Below, piece after piece: positions 1 to 8,940 of a stretch of DNA of 64,000 nucleotides. Both the position numbers and the translations under genes were made by a program. Each line of letters opens with the position of its first letter. Within the stretch, counting starts at the first letter, position 1. Where the stretch lies: positions 1 through 64,000 of the forward strand of contig NZ_JAGPXL010000021.1 in assembly GCF_018070565.1 (NCBI RefSeq). Direction: 5' to 3'. Source of the DNA: Streptomyces sp. B93. GTDB taxonomy: Bacteria > Actinomycetota > Actinomycetes > Streptomycetales > Streptomycetaceae. A model generated the notes under the pieces. The model made no database searches, was not told the DNA's origin, and was given only the letters and a program-made list of their open reading frames with translations.

Positions 1-300
1 CACCACCCCCGCCAGATCCAGCAACGGCATCGACGCCCCGGCCACCGCCCCGCACGCCGCCCCACACCGCAGCGCCCGCGCGCACCGCCGCTTCCAGACC
101 CGGTCGACGAGGTACCAGGCCACGGTCTGGAGCGCCCCCCGCTCCACCCACCGGTACAGCTCGTCCAGCCGCTCCGCGGGCTCCCCCCAGTCACCGAGCG
201 GAAGCGCCCGCCCGGACAGATCGCCCGGCCGCAGCCCGGCCGCACCCTCGCCCCGCCCGTCCTGCGGCGGCCCCTCGGGCTGCATCTCCGGCTGACCCAC
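1..300 (-). CDS. SLATT-type membrane protein, 5' part only (gene runs off the left edge)
   Basis: The minus strand reads open from a GTG at 300 to the window edge, giving about 100 residues. An AGGGAG ribosome site lies about 7 nt upstream of the GTG. The peptide starts MGQPEMQPEG, then has a helix with LDELYRWVERGAL and a basic WYLVDRVWKRR segment, followed by a Gly/Ala/Leu-rich stretch that looks like the first membrane helix. This pattern fits the actinobacterial SLATT-domain proteins, two-helix membrane proteins thought to be effectors or sensors in conflict systems; the assignment is from memory of related Streptomyces proteins, not a search. It is divergent from the YbaB gene across a 273-bp gap that shows no clear motif. 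Only the N-terminus is visible, so domain content beyond it is unknown. Confidence 0.55.
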   Translation of the reverse strand, partial: MGQPEMQPEGPPQDGRGEGAAGLRPGDLSGRALPLGDWGEPAERLDELYRWVERGALQTVAWYLVDRVWKRRCARALRCGAACGAVAGASMPLLDLAGVV

Positions 301-573
301 CCGGCACTCCCTACGGTCGAACTGATCACGGTGCGTGCACGTACGCCGCGGACCCTTCCTACCGCCCAATGGGTGGCGAAGAGGCCGGTTTCCCCTCTTT
401 TCCGCCTGGAAGAGGGCCTTGATCAGGTATAGGCCGCCGGTCCGACTCACTCGAAAGAGTGGCGGGGCGAGCGCCACCAGGACCACGTAGGCTCGACCCG
501 AAGAGCCCGAAGAGACGAAGAGCCCACAGAGACGAAACGCCCGAAGACTCGGGCGGCGGCAGAGGAGCTGATC

Positions 574-915
574 GTGATCCCCGGTGGTGGCCAGCCCAAC
601 ATGCAGCAGCTGCTTCAGCAGGCCCAGAAGATGCAGCAGGACCTGGCGAAGGCCCAGGAGGAACTGGCCCGGACCGAGGTCGACGGCCAGGCGGGCGGCG
701 GCCTGGTGAAGGCTACCGTGACCGGCGCCGGAGAGCTGCGCGCGCTGAAGATCGACCCGAAGGCGGTGGACCCGGAGGACACCGAGACCCTCGCCGACCT
801 GGTCGTCGCGGCGGTCCACGCGGCCAACGAGAACGCGCAGGCGCTCCAGCAGCAGAAGCTCGGCCCGCTGGCCCAGGGCCTGGGCGGCGGCGGCATCCCC
901 GGCCTGCCTTTCTAA
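574..915 (+). CDS. YbaB/EbfC family nucleoid-associated protein
   Basis: A 113-residue protein with a GTG start preceded by GAGGAG at a normal distance. The N-terminal half is a Gln/Lys/Glu-rich helix ([16 protein letters not shown]), as expected for the dimerisation helix of YbaB. The middle carries the family-typical [13 protein letters not shown] strand followed by [12 protein letters not shown], and the C-terminus is Gly-rich. YbaB proteins bind DNA as tweezer-like dimers and coat the nucleoid. The gene sits 58 bp before recR, the usual bacterial arrangement (dnaX-ybaB-recR), and the two are probably co-transcribed. Length and neighbourhood both agree with the assignment. Confidence 0.93.
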   Translation: MIPGGGQPNMQQLLQQAQKMQQDLAKAQEELARTEVDGQAGGGLVKATVTGAGELRALKIDPKAVDPEDTETLADLVVAAVHAANENAQALQQQKLGPLAQGLGGGGIPGLPF

Positions 916-973
916 GCGGGCCCGGGGCAACTACCGTACGTACCGAACGACCATAGGAAGGGACGGCAGTCCG

Positions 974-1573
974 TTGTACGAAGGCGTGGTCCAGGACCTC
1001 ATCGACGAGCTGGGGCGGCTGCCCGGCGTCGGTCCCAAGAGCGCGCAGCGGATCGCCTTCCACATCCTCCAGGCGGAACCGACGGACGTACGGCGCCTCG
1101 CGCAGGCCCTGCTGGAGGTCAAGGCGAAGGTCCGCTTCTGCGCGACCTGCGGCAACGTGGCGCAGGAGGAGCTGTGCGGCATCTGCCGTGACACGCGCCG
1201 CGACCCGTCGGTGATCTGTGTGGTGGAGGAGCCGAAGGACGTGGTCGCGATCGAGCGCACCCGCGAGTTCCGGGGCCGCTACCACGTCCTGGGTGGCGCG
1301 ATCAGCCCCATCGAGGGTGTCGGTCCGGACGACCTGCGTATACGGGAACTTCTCGCGCGGTTGGCCGACGGGACCGTAACGGAACTCATCCTGGCGACGG
1401 ACCCGAATCTGGAGGGCGAGGCGACGGCCACGTACCTCGCTCGCATGATCAAGCCCATGGGCCTGAAGGTCACCCGCCTGGCCAGCGGCCTCCCGGTGGG
1501 CGGCGACCTGGAATACGCGGACGAGGTCACCCTCGGCCGCGCCTTCGAGGGGAGACGACTCCTAGATGTCTGA
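974..1573 (+). CDS. recR: Recombination mediator RecR
   Basis: A 199-residue protein, the normal RecR length. It reads from a TTG start with an upstream GGAAGGGA ribosome site. A helix-hairpin-helix ([14 protein letters not shown], residues 14-27) is followed by a C4 zinc finger (Cys 56, 59, 68, 71) and a Toprim domain from about residue 79, with VVEEPKD and the acidic [12 protein letters not shown] motif. RecR works with RecO (and RecF) to load RecA at single-stranded gaps. The stop overlaps the next start by 8 bases, so the DUF5063 gene is translationally coupled. All hallmark motifs are intact. Confidence 0.97.
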   Translation: MYEGVVQDLIDELGRLPGVGPKSAQRIAFHILQAEPTDVRRLAQALLEVKAKVRFCATCGNVAQEELCGICRDTRRDPSVICVVEEPKDVVAIERTREFRGRYHVLGGAISPIEGVGPDDLRIRELLARLADGTVTELILATDPNLEGEATATYLARMIKPMGLKVTRLASGLPVGGDLEYADEVTLGRAFEGRRLLDV

Positions 1574-2231
1574 CGCCACGCTGCACGCGACGAACCAGAA
1601 CCCGGACGACTTCGCGGTCCAGATCGCGGACCAGATCGAGAGCTTCCTGGTCGCCGTCACGGAGGTCGCCAAGGGCGACGAGCCGGACTCGGCGGTCCCC
1701 TTCCTCCTCCTGGAGGTCTCCCAGCTCCTGCTCGCGGGCGGCCGTCTCGGCGCCCACGAGGACATCGTCCCCGACGACCGCTACGAGCCCGACCCGGGCC
1801 CGGAGCAGGACGTGGACATCCTCCGCGAGAACCTGGCCCGCCTGCTCGACCCGGTCGACGTCTACTCCGAGGTCTTCGACCCCTACGAGCCCCGCAAGGC
1901 CCCGGTCCCGGCCCGGATCTCCGACGACCTCGCCGACGTGATGGCCGACCTCCGCCACGGCATGGTCCACTACCGCGCGGGCCGCACCACGGAGGCCCTG
2001 TGGTGGTGGCAGTTCTCCTACTTCTCCAACTGGGGCTCCACGGCCTCCGCCACCCTCCGCGCCCTCCACTCGGTCCTGGCCCACGTCCGCCTGAACCAGC
2101 CCCTCGCCGCCCTCGACGGCCTCGACACCGACCAGGGCATGGGCGACGACACCCTGGAGATCGAGGCGGGCGCGGTCATGGCCGAGGAGATCGCGGGCCC
2201 CCTGGGGCTGCGCTCGTCGGCCTCTCAGTGA
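1566..2231 (+). CDS. DUF5063 domain protein
   Basis: A 221-residue acidic, soluble protein with no signal peptide or membrane segment, beginning with ATG inside the last codons of recR. It contains an N-terminal helix with [19 protein letters not shown], an acidic middle and a Trp-rich [13 protein letters not shown] segment followed by the HSVLAHVR motif. This matches the actinobacterial DUF5063 family that regularly follows recR in Streptomyces. The function is not established; the conserved coupling to recR suggests a role linked to recombination or simply shared expression. No catalytic motif is visible. Confidence 0.85.
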   Translation: MSDATLHATNQNPDDFAVQIADQIESFLVAVTEVAKGDEPDSAVPFLLLEVSQLLLAGGRLGAHEDIVPDDRYEPDPGPEQDVDILRENLARLLDPVDVYSEVFDPYEPRKAPVPARISDDLADVMADLRHGMVHYRAGRTTEALWWWQFSYFSNWGSTASATLRALHSVLAHVRLNQPLAALDGLDTDQGMGDDTLEIEAGAVMAEEIAGPLGLRSSASQ

Positions 2232-2352
2232 CTCCTACGCCGAGCGTGTCCCAAGTGACACCTCGGTGTTGCGCCCCCGCAGCCTGGTCCGGCCTACGGT
2301 GACGGTTCATCAGTCAACTGTTGCACAGTCGTAGGACGGGGGCACGCGGAGC

Positions 2353-3078
2353 ATGTACCGCCGCGCAGGGACCAGGGCAGCCGGAGCCATGACGATCGCG
2401 GTGGCCGTGGCCGCGCTGCTCACGGGCTGCGGCCCGGAGGACGAGGACGCGGCGGCCGAGGCCCGTCCCGTCGAGCACCCGACCGTCTCCGCGACCTCGA
2501 CCCCCACCACGCCTGCCCCGGAGCCCACCCGGACTCCCACTCCCACCCCTACCCCGACGCCGACGCCGACCAAGGCCACCCCGACTCCCACGCCGCCGCC
2601 CTCGCCCCCCGCGCCCACCACCATCAGCATGTACGCCTCCACCGCAGGCGGCCGTATCGTGCTCAAAAGGGGCGGTGAGGCACAGGAGTTCACCGTCTCC
2701 GTGCGTAATGGCAACACCCGTGCCTATCCGCAGCTGCGGGTGGCGCTCCAGATGGAGATGCTGTTCGGTGAGGGGCCGAACTCCGAGGCCAACGGTCTGG
2801 TCCTGGAGCGTCACGACCCCGCGACCGGCACCTGGCGCCCCGCCACCGACCTGCGCGTCGCCAACGACGTCTTCCCGCACTACCTCTACCCGGACGGCAC
2901 ACCCCTGGCCTTGGACGCCGCCCGCGTCGACCGCTACCGCCTGCGCGCCCTCCCCGAGGGCCCGACCGGCTCGACCCCGCTGCTGATCCGCCTCGTCGAC
3001 ACGAGCGCCCCCGAGACCGCCTCGGACGCTCAGGCGGTACCCCGCCGCACCTCACTCCCGGTGACCGTGGTCGCCTGA
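2353..3078 (+). CDS. Putative secreted lipoprotein with Thr-Pro linker
   Basis: A 241-residue protein starting MYRRAGTRAAGAMT with a short basic N-terminus, a hydrophobic stretch and a lipobox LLTG-C (Cys 26), so it should be a lipid-anchored exported protein. Residues about 45-90 are a Thr/Pro repeat linker (TPTPTPTPTP), and the C-terminal 140 residues form a globular domain with EFTVSVRNGNTRAYPQLRVA, reminiscent of a beta-sandwich or signal-peptide-associated domain. The function is unknown. Its 3' end overlaps the convergent gene at 3030-3455 by 49 bp. The region upstream (2232-2352) holds no obvious operon partner. Confidence 0.8.
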   Translation: MYRRAGTRAAGAMTIAVAVAALLTGCGPEDEDAAAEARPVEHPTVSATSTPTTPAPEPTRTPTPTPTPTPTPTKATPTPTPPPSPPAPTTISMYASTAGGRIVLKRGGEAQEFTVSVRNGNTRAYPQLRVALQMEMLFGEGPNSEANGLVLERHDPATGTWRPATDLRVANDVFPHYLYPDGTPLALDAARVDRYRLRALPEGPTGSTPLLIRLVDTSAPETASDAQAVPRRTSLPVTVVA

Positions 3079-3455
3079 CGCAGTTGCCCGGGGTCGACGT
3101 ACGGCGCCGTCGCCGTCGGTTCGCTGTACCACCGCAGGGGCCAGGTGTTCCCGTCGAGGGCCGGGATGCCGATGTAGGTGACGGTGCGCGTGCCCCGCCC
3201 CCCGAACCGCTGCACTCCCAGCGGCCACGAATGCCGCCGCACCTCGCCGGGCGCGAGCAGGAAGTACATCCACCGGAACCCACTCACCTCACACACGACG
3301 GGCCCGGCGTCCCCGTCCGTCGCCTCGATCAGCCGCTCGGCGACGACCTCTCCGCGTACGCCCTCGATCCGTACGGCGTCGAAGTGCACGCCGGTGACGT
3401 GGAGTTGGTGGCCGGAGGCGGGGACCCAGTCGGGTGCGTGAATCGCGTTGTTCAT
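3030..3455 (-). CDS. Conserved hypothetical protein, divergent from XRE regulator
   Basis: From the ATG at 3455 this encodes 141 residues (MNNAIHAPDWVPASG...). The frame stays open further upstream, but the ATG is preferred because the extension would run through the divergent promoter and operator. The protein is rich in Trp and aromatic residues (FRWMYFLLAPGEVRRHSWP) and has no membrane or signal segment. I do not recognise a named family, although proteins of this type sit beside XRE/DUF5753 regulators in other Streptomyces, which suggests regulation by that partner. It overlaps the 3' end of the lipoprotein gene by 49 bp on the opposite strand. Confidence 0.65.
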   Translation of the reverse strand: MNNAIHAPDWVPASGHQLHVTGVHFDAVRIEGVRGEVVAERLIEATDGDAGPVVCEVSGFRWMYFLLAPGEVRRHSWPLGVQRFGGRGTRTVTYIGIPALDGNTWPLRWYSEPTATAPYVDPGQLRQATTVTGSEVRRGTA

Positions 3456-3501
3456 GGTCACACCGTGTCGGTCTCGGGCTACGCTCGGTAGTGACCCGGG
3501 T

Positions 3502-3521
3502 GATACACGCCGGGGTGTATC
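3502..3521. promoter_or_regulatory. Inverted repeat, likely operator of the XRE regulator
   Basis: A perfect palindrome GATACAC-GCCGGG-GTGTATC with 7-bp arms and a 6-bp spacer lies in the 83-bp gap between two divergent starts (3455 minus, 3539 plus). It ends 4 bp before the GGAGG ribosome site of the XRE gene. It is AT-richer than its surroundings. Autoregulation by the adjacent helix-turn-helix protein is the natural reading, but is inferred. Confidence 0.6.
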
Positions 3522-3538
3522 GGTCGGAGGTGCGCGCA

Positions 3539-4351
3539 GTGTCAGTCCAGTACAACTCCCACTCGTCACCCGCCGCATGGCGCTACAGCGGCAACCAGAT
3601 GAAACGCTGGCGCACCAAGGCCAACGTGACCCGCGAGGAACTCGGGGCCGCCGCCAACTACTCCCCGGACACCATCAAGTCGATGGAGCAGGGCGTACGG
3701 ATGCCGACGCCGCGGGTGCTCGACGTGGCGGACGAGCTGTGCCGGGCGGAGGGGCTGTTGAGCGCGGCGAAGGAGTACCTCCAGAAGGAGCGGTTCCCTG
3801 CGCGGGCGCAGGACTTCATGGAGCGGGAGAAGGAGGCGGTCAGTCTCTGGTGGTACGAGACCCTCTACATCCCCGGCCTGTTGCAGACGAAGGCGTACGC
3901 GAAGGTGCTCATCGAGAATCACGTCCCGCCCTTGGACGAGGAGACGGCGGAGGAGCGGATCGCGGCACGCTTGGAACGGCAAGCGATCCTTACTGGGCGA
4001 AAGCCGCCAGTAGCCCTCAGCTTCGTCCTGTACGAGGCGGCGCTGCGCAGTCCGCAGGTGGACGAAGAGCAGTTGCACCGCCTGCTGGACGTGTCCCGCC
4101 TGCGCAACGTCGTGGTCCAGGTGCTTCCGTTCGAACGGGCCGTTCCTGCGGCGCTCATGGGGCCCCTGGTGCTGCTGGAGACCAGGGATCACGAGCGTTT
4201 CGCCTACATGGAGGGCCAGTTGGGAAGCGACCTCTCGGCGGACCCGGGCGCTGTCAGCCGTGCCACCGAGCGGCTTAGCATGATCCGCGCGCAGGCTTTC
4301 AGCCCCGATGAGTCGGCCCGTTTCATTGAGCGGATGGTGGATCAGACGTGA
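3539..4351 (+). CDS. XRE-family transcriptional regulator with DUF5753 domain
   Basis: The GTG at 3539 is chosen because a GGAGG site lies 8 nt upstream, giving 270 residues. Residues about 18-72 form the XRE helix-turn-helix (MKRWRTKANVTREELGAAANYSPDTIKSMEQG). The remainder is the DUF5753 domain with the signature LWWYETLYIPGLLQTKAYA, RLERQAIL and the C-terminal FAYMEGQ. These are Streptomyces WhiJ-like regulators, usually paired with a small DUF397 protein that is thought to modulate DNA binding. That partner follows immediately with a GTGA overlap. A palindrome in the divergent promoter (3502-3521) is the probable binding site. Confidence 0.9.
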   Translation: MSVQYNSHSSPAAWRYSGNQMKRWRTKANVTREELGAAANYSPDTIKSMEQGVRMPTPRVLDVADELCRAEGLLSAAKEYLQKERFPARAQDFMEREKEAVSLWWYETLYIPGLLQTKAYAKVLIENHVPPLDEETAEERIAARLERQAILTGRKPPVALSFVLYEAALRSPQVDEEQLHRLLDVSRLRNVVVQVLPFERAVPAALMGPLVLLETRDHERFAYMEGQLGSDLSADPGAVSRATERLSMIRAQAFSPDESARFIERMVDQT

Positions 4352-4530
4352 ACGACAAGCTCCGGTGGTTCAAGTCGAGCTACAGCGACTCCGAAGGCGG
4401 CGCCTGCGTCGAAGTAGCCCTCGCCCGCACCGCCCACATCCGCGACTCCAAGAACCCCACCGGTCCCGAGATAACCGTCACCGCCCCCGCCTGGGTGGCG
4501 TTCATCGCCGCAGTTCAGCCCGGAGCTTGA
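4348..4530 (+). CDS. DUF397 domain protein (partner of XRE regulator)
   Basis: A 60-residue protein with the complete DUF397 signature: WFKSSYSDSEGGACVEVA near the N-terminus, then HIRDSKNP and a C-terminal WVAFI. It starts at a GTG that overlaps the stop of the XRE gene (GTGA), so translation is coupled. DUF397 proteins are small partners of WhiJ/DUF5753 regulators in Streptomyces, where they are linked to developmental control. The direct biochemical role is not proven. Confidence 0.92.
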   Translation: MNDKLRWFKSSYSDSEGGACVEVALARTAHIRDSKNPTGPEITVTAPAWVAFIAAVQPGA

Positions 4531-4641
4531 GCCCCGGGGCCCGAGCCCTTCCCATGGGTTTTCTGGGTTCTTGGTTTGGTTGAAATCCAACCAACTAACC
4601 AAGCTTGTACGTGAGTTGAGACGCCGTACCTCTAACGAGTG

Positions 4642-4671
4642 ACGTTCCGTGATCAGCTTGCTTCGGAACGT
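4642..4671. repeat. Inverted repeat in the gap after the DUF397 gene
   Basis: Perfect 8-bp arms ACGTTCCG and CGGAACGT are separated by 14 bp in the 289-bp gap between the DUF397 stop and the next start. The CGGAACGTAA end of this repeat recurs upstream of the HATPase gene at 30711-30720, next to the second XRE/DUF397 module. It could be a regulator site rather than a terminator, because the loop is long. Confidence 0.4.
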
Positions 4672-4819
4672 AAAGCCGCTCTAGGTTCGCGGCAATAGAT
4701 CGGCCCCGGTCGGTGCGCCAACACCGGCTCCGGGGCCTGGACCTACACATCGAATGGAACCCTCATCGATGGTGGCTTACGCCTACCTTAGTCCCGCCCT
4801 TCCCTCGCCGTCCCACCCC

Positions 4820-5674
4820 ATGGCCAAAACGGGGTACGGGAAACGCTCAACGGGTGACGAAGACCCGCACGCGGACCCGGTGTTCGCACACCTGAGCCTC
4901 CGCGCCCGCGAGGTCGCCGTCTTCGTCGACCACCTCGACGACGGCCACTCGATGGCCCACAAGGTGCTCGCGGAGGAACACCCCCGCTACGGCCAACAGG
5001 CCATCCGCACCGCGCTGAACCAGCTCATCGACGCCGGTCATCTGCGTTGGATCAAAGAGCACATCACGCTCGACGACAACACCATGCGCTGGGTGACGCG
5101 CACGTACTGGTCGCGTACGCCCAGGTCGGCGGAGTGGTGGGCGGAGTTCACGCGGGAGCGCCACGGCAAGGACGTGACCAGGGACCACGCCCCCGGCCTG
5201 GCCCGCGCCGAGGAGCCGCAGCCGGAGCCCGAGCGCCCCGCCGAGCAACCCGCCCCCGACGACGAGCCCAGCGTCGCCCACCTGACCCTCGTAGAGCTGC
5301 GCGCGGCGGACCGGCGTATGGCCCTGTCCGAATCCGACTGCCGGTCGCTCGAACCGCTCGTCACCGAGTGGCTGGACCGGGGTGCGACACCCAACGGCGT
5401 CATCCGGGCCCTGACGGAGGGGCTGCCCACGACCGTGACCAACCCGGGCGGACTCGCCCGCAACCGACTGGAGACCAAGATGCCCCCGAAGCGAACCGAC
5501 AGGACCACCGCGTCCCGGCCGAAGGGCGGCCGGGTCACCCGCGCCCTCATGGCCTGCGGCTTCTGCCAGCAGGACGAACGGACGGTGTGGCTGGTGAACG
5601 GCATCTGCGTCGAGTGCCGCAAGGAAATGGAAGAGGAGGAGAAGGCGGCGATCCCGGCCACGTTCCGCCCGTGA
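4820..5674 (+). CDS. Helix-turn-helix protein with C-terminal zinc-ribbon-like motif
   Basis: From the ATG at 4820 the protein has 284 residues; an in-frame ATG at 4754 would add 22, and neither has a clear ribosome site. Residues about 20-100 look like a winged helix (VFAHLSLRAREVAVFVDHL ... GQQAIRTALNQLIDAGHL), followed by WVTRTYWSRT, a Pro/Glu-rich linker and a helical segment ending in an R/K-rich region. The C-terminus has a CGFC...CVEC pair that could bind zinc. Similar MarR/replication-like proteins of unknown function are widespread in Streptomyces. It lies in an accessory island, close to a toxin-antitoxin pair. Confidence 0.65.
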   Translation: MAKTGYGKRSTGDEDPHADPVFAHLSLRAREVAVFVDHLDDGHSMAHKVLAEEHPRYGQQAIRTALNQLIDAGHLRWIKEHITLDDNTMRWVTRTYWSRTPRSAEWWAEFTRERHGKDVTRDHAPGLARAEEPQPEPERPAEQPAPDDEPSVAHLTLVELRAADRRMALSESDCRSLEPLVTEWLDRGATPNGVIRALTEGLPTTVTNPGGLARNRLETKMPPKRTDRTTASRPKGGRVTRALMACGFCQQDERTVWLVNGICVECRKEMEEEEKAAIPATFRP

Positions 5675-5713
5675 CGGGGGCGGCGGGGACTGTTGCCGCA
5701 GCCCAAGCGGCGG

Positions 5714-5727
5714 ATTACGTTCGTAAT
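5714..5727 (+). promoter_or_regulatory. Palindrome overlapping the leaderless promoter of the antitoxin gene
   Basis: ATTACG-TT-CGTAAT (5714-5727) abuts the ATG at 5728. No Shine-Dalgarno is present. TACGTT at 5716-5721 is a TANNNT -10 element placed 6 nt before the ATG, the geometry of a leaderless mRNA. A ribbon-helix-helix antitoxin bound here would block its own -10 box. Confidence 0.6.
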
Positions 5728-6003
5728 ATGACAGAGAAGGTGAAGTTCAGCGTGAGTGTGGATGCCGATCTCGGAGAGGCCCTGCGGCGGTGCGCCGAGG
5801 AGGAGGACGAGCAGATCTCGATGGTGGTCAGCCGGGCGCTGGAGGAGTACCTCGGCAAGCGGCGCCGCCTCCGTGAGGGGCGGCGGGCGATGGAGGAGCA
5901 CTTCGAGGAACACGGCTGGCCCACGTCCGAGGAACTGGCGGAGGCCGACGCGTGGGTCGACGATCTCTTCGGCGGGCCGCGAGAGGAGCGCCGGAGCGCA
6001 TGA
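5728..6003 (+). CDS. Ribbon-helix-helix antitoxin (VapB/CopG-like)
   Basis: A 91-residue protein beginning MTEKVKFSVSVDADLGEAL, a strand of alternating residues followed by two helices (RRCAEEEDEQISMVVSRALEEYL), which is the ribbon-helix-helix fold. The C-terminal half is acidic with Trp residues (HGWPTSEELAEADAWVDDLF), as expected for the disordered toxin-neutralising tail. Its stop overlaps the start of the PIN-domain gene (ATGA), the typical order of type II modules. Autoregulation through the palindrome at 5714-5727 is likely. The mRNA is probably leaderless. Confidence 0.85.
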   Translation: MTEKVKFSVSVDADLGEALRRCAEEEDEQISMVVSRALEEYLGKRRRLREGRRAMEEHFEEHGWPTSEELAEADAWVDDLFGGPREERRSA

Positions 6004-6389
6004 GCCATGTCGTCTACGACACGGGTGCCTTGATCGCTGCGGTCAAGAACGACCAGCGCTTCCTTCGGCGGCACCTCCGGTTGATCGACAGGGGCAGCAC
6101 CCCCCTCGTCCCGGCGGGGGTCCTCGCCCAGGGGTGGGACTCCCGTCCGAAGGCGGCTGCCCTCCACCGCGTGCTCCGGGGCTGCGAGGTGCTGTCCTTC
6201 ACCGAGGCCCTGGCGAGGGCGGCGGCGGTGCTGTGCCAGGAGAGCAGGACGTCGGACGTCATTGACGCCAGCGTCGTACTCGCGTCCATTGCCTACGGCG
6301 GGGTGCCGATCATCACCGACGACCCGGGCGACATCCGCGCCCTCACGGACGCGGCGAACCGCGGACACATCCGCGTCGAACGCCCCTGA
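6000..6389 (+). CDS. PIN-domain toxin (VapC-like ribonuclease)
   Basis: A 129-residue protein starting MSHVVYDTGALIAAVKND, where Asp 7 is the first metal-binding acid of a PIN domain. Further acids are in TSDVIDASVV and IITDDPGDIRAL near the C-terminus, the usual positions for the second and third catalytic residues. The position that is often Glu in other VapC proteins reads Gln here (VLAQGWDS), which I recall as common in this actinobacterial subgroup. PIN toxins are Mg-dependent RNases acting on tRNA or rRNA. The gene is coupled to the antitoxin by an ATGA overlap. Confidence 0.85.
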   Translation: MSHVVYDTGALIAAVKNDQRFLRRHLRLIDRGSTPLVPAGVLAQGWDSRPKAAALHRVLRGCEVLSFTEALARAAAVLCQESRTSDVIDASVVLASIAYGGVPIITDDPGDIRALTDAANRGHIRVERP

Positions 6390-6613
6390 TCTCCCCCTGT
6401 CACCGGGTGACCTGGCCCACTTTGCGGATGGCGGCGCCCGGGATGGGCATGTGCCAAGGCGAGCAGCCGGAGGACAGCCGGAGTGATCGCAGGGTGAGCG
6501 GGACATCTCACCATGCGGTATCAGAAGGGTGAAATCCGGCTGCTCGATAGACTGAGCCGACCGCAGTACATCTACGTACGTGCGGAAAGAGACGGATTGA
6601 GCGAGGAGCGCAC

Positions 6614-7891
6614 GTGGGCCTTGTCGTGCAGAAGTACGGAGGCTCCTCCGTAGCCGATGCCGAGGGCATCAAGCGCGTCGCCAAGCGGATCGTGGAAGCG
6701 AAGAAGAACGGCAACCAGGTGGTCGCCGTCGTTTCCGCGATGGGCGACACGACGGACGAGCTGATCGATCTCGCCGAGCAGGTTTCCCCGATCCCTGCCG
6801 GGCGCGAGCTCGACATGCTGCTGACCGCTGGGGAGCGGATCTCCATGGCCCTGCTGGCCATGGCGATCAAAAGCCTGGGGCACAACGCCCAGTCGTTCAC
6901 CGGCAGCCAGGCCGGGGTCATCACCGACTCGGTCCACAACAAAGCCCGGATCATCGACGTCACACCGGGGCGTATCCGCGCCTCGGTGGACGAGGGCAAC
7001 ATCGCCATCGTCGCCGGGTTCCAGGGCGTCTCGCAGGACAAGAAGGACATCACCACGCTGGGGCGCGGTGGGTCCGACACGACCGCCGTCGCGCTGGCCG
7101 CCGCTCTCGACGCGGAGGTCTGCGAGATCTACACGGACGTCGACGGCGTGTTCACCGCCGACCCGCGCGTGGTGAAGAAGGCCCGGAAGATCGACTGGAT
7201 CTCGTTCGAGGACATGCTCGAACTGGCTTCGTCCGGGTCGAAGGTGCTGCTCCACCGGTGTGTGGAGTACGCCCGCCGGTACAACATCCCGATCCACGTC
7301 CGGTCCAGCTTCAGTGGGCTCCAGGGCACCTGGGTCAGCAGCGAGCCGATTACGCGAGGGGAAAAGCAGGTGGAGCAGGCCATCATCTCCGGAGTCGCAC
7401 ACGACACCTCCGAGGCCAAGATCACGGTCGTCGGGGTGCCGGACAAGCCGGGCGAGGCGGCCGCCATCTTCCGTACGATCGCCGATGCCGAGATCAACAT
7501 CGACATGGTCGTGCAGAACGTCTCGGCGGCGTCCACCGGGCTGACCGACATCTCGTTCACCCTGCCCAAGACCGAGGGCCGCAAGGCCATCGACGCCCTG
7601 GAGAAGAACAAGGGCGGCATCGGGTTCGACTCGCTGCGCTACGACGACCAGATCGGGAAGATCTCGCTGGTCGGCGCGGGGATGAAGACCAACCCGGGCG
7701 TCACCGCCGCGTTCTTCGAGGCGCTCAGCGACGCGGGGGTCAACATCGAGCTGATCTCGACATCCGAGATCCGTATCTCGGTCGTCACCCGCGCCGACGA
7801 CGTCAACGAGGCCGTCCGCGCCGTGCACACCGCCTTCGGGCTCGACTCCGACAGCGACGAGGCCGTCGTCTACGGAGGCACCGGGCGATGA
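6614..7891 (+). CDS. ask: Aspartate kinase
   Basis: A 425-residue aspartokinase starting at GTG with GAGGAG 7 nt upstream. The kinase domain opens with [15 protein letters not shown] and contains [16 protein letters not shown] and [13 protein letters not shown]. Two ACT domains follow from about residue 265 ([31 protein letters not shown]), which confer feedback control by lysine/threonine. It phosphorylates aspartate, the first step to Lys, Thr, Met and diaminopimelate. It is coupled to asd by an ATGA overlap. The kinase family of this type normally makes a second, shorter beta subunit from an internal in-frame start (see 7370). Confidence 0.97.
   Translation: MGLVVQKYGGSSVADAEGIKRVAKRIVEAKKNGNQVVAVVSAMGDTTDELIDLAEQVSPIPAGRELDMLLTAGERISMALLAMAIKSLGHNAQSFTGSQAGVITDSVHNKARIIDVTPGRIRASVDEGNIAIVAGFQGVSQDKKDITTLGRGGSDTTAVALAAALDAEVCEIYTDVDGVFTADPRVVKKARKIDWISFEDMLELASSGSKVLLHRCVEYARRYNIPIHVRSSFSGLQGTWVSSEPITRGEKQVEQAIISGVAHDTSEAKITVVGVPDKPGEAAAIFRTIADAEINIDMVVQNVSAASTGLTDISFTLPKTEGRKAIDALEKNKGGIGFDSLRYDDQIGKISLVGAGMKTNPGVTAAFFEALSDAGVNIELISTSEIRISVVTRADDVNEAVRAVHTAFGLDSDSDEAVVYGGTGR
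7370..7891 (+). other. Internal in-frame start for the aspartate kinase beta subunit
   Basis: A GTG at codon 253 of ask is preceded by GAGGGG with an 8-nt spacer, and would yield a 173-residue peptide made of the two ACT domains. In Corynebacterium and relatives the alpha2-beta2 aspartokinase beta subunit is made in exactly this way. The ribosome-site match is seen directly; actual use here is inferred. Confidence 0.65.
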
Positions 7892-8940
7892 CCGGCCGAC
7901 CGACGCTCGCGGTCGTGGGAGCGACCGGGGCCGTCGGCACCGTCATGCTCCAGATCCTGTCCCAGCACGCGGACATCTGGGGCGAGATCCGCCTGATCGC
8001 GTCGCCGCGCTCGGCCGGCCGCAAGCTGGCCGTGCGCGGTGCCGAGGTCGAGGTGGTGGCGCTGGGCGAGGAGGCCTTCGACGGCGTCGACATCGCCATG
8101 TTCGACGTACCCGACGAGGTCTCCGCGCACTGGGCGCCGGTCGCCGCAGCCAAGGGCGCGGTGGTCGTCGACAACTCCGGCGCCTTCCGGATGGACCCCG
8201 ACGTGCCGCTGGTCGTGCCCGAGGTCAATCCGCACGCCGTGCGCAACCGGCCGCGCGGCATCATCGCCAACCCCAACTGCACCACGCTGTCGATGATCGT
8301 CGCCCTGGGCGCGCTGCACGCCGAGTTCGGGCTGCGTGAGCTGGTCGTCTCCTCGTACCAGGCGGTGAGCGGGGCCGGGCGGGCCGGGGTGGAGACGCTG
8401 CGGCAGCAGATCGACCTCGTCGCCGGGAGCGAGCTGGGGACCAGTCCGGGCGACGTACGCCGGGCCGTGGGCGAGAACACCGGGCCGTTCCCGGAGCCGG
8501 TCGCGCTGAACGTCGTACCGTGGGCCGGGTCGCTGGCGGCGGACGGGTGGTCGTCGGAGGAGATGAAGGTGCGGGACGAGTCCCGCAAGATCCTCTCCCT
8601 GCCGCAGCTGCCCGTCGCGGTGACCTGTGTGCGGGTGCCGGTCGTCACCGGGCACTCGCTGACCCTGCACGCCCGCTTCGAGGGCGAGGTGACGGTGGAC
8701 CGGGCCCGCGAGATCCTCGCCACCGCGCCCGGTGTGGTGCTCTGCGACGATCCGGCGGCCGGGGAGTTCCCCACCCCCGCCGACGTGGTGGGCACCGATC
8801 CGACCTGGGTGGGCCGGGTGCGGCGGGCGCTCGACGATCCGACGGCGCTCGAACTCTTCGTATGCGGTGACAATTTGCGCAAAGGGGCGGCGCTCAACAC
8901 GGCGCAGATCGCTGAGCTGGTGGCGACGGAGTTCCGCTGA
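7888..8940 (+). CDS. asd: Aspartate-semialdehyde dehydrogenase
   Basis: A 350-residue enzyme with an N-terminal NAD(P)-binding motif ([15 protein letters not shown]), the conserved ASPRSAGRK phosphate-binding segment and the catalytic cysteine in [14 protein letters not shown] second conserved block [13 protein letters not shown] follows, and the C-terminal half has RVPVVTGHS. It reduces aspartyl phosphate to the semialdehyde, the next step after Ask. The ATG overlaps the ask stop (ATGA), so the two form one operon. No further coupled gene follows; the next 424 bp are non-coding. Confidence 0.97.
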   Translation: MTGRPTLAVVGATGAVGTVMLQILSQHADIWGEIRLIASPRSAGRKLAVRGAEVEVVALGEEAFDGVDIAMFDVPDEVSAHWAPVAAAKGAVVVDNSGAFRMDPDVPLVVPEVNPHAVRNRPRGIIANPNCTTLSMIVALGALHAEFGLRELVVSSYQAVSGAGRAGVETLRQQIDLVAGSELGTSPGDVRRAVGENTGPFPEPVALNVVPWAGSLAADGWSSEEMKVRDESRKILSLPQLPVAVTCVRVPVVTGHSLTLHARFEGEVTVDRAREILATAPGVVLCDDPAAGEFPTPADVVGTDPTWVGRVRRALDDPTALELFVCGDNLRKGAALNTAQIAELVATEFR

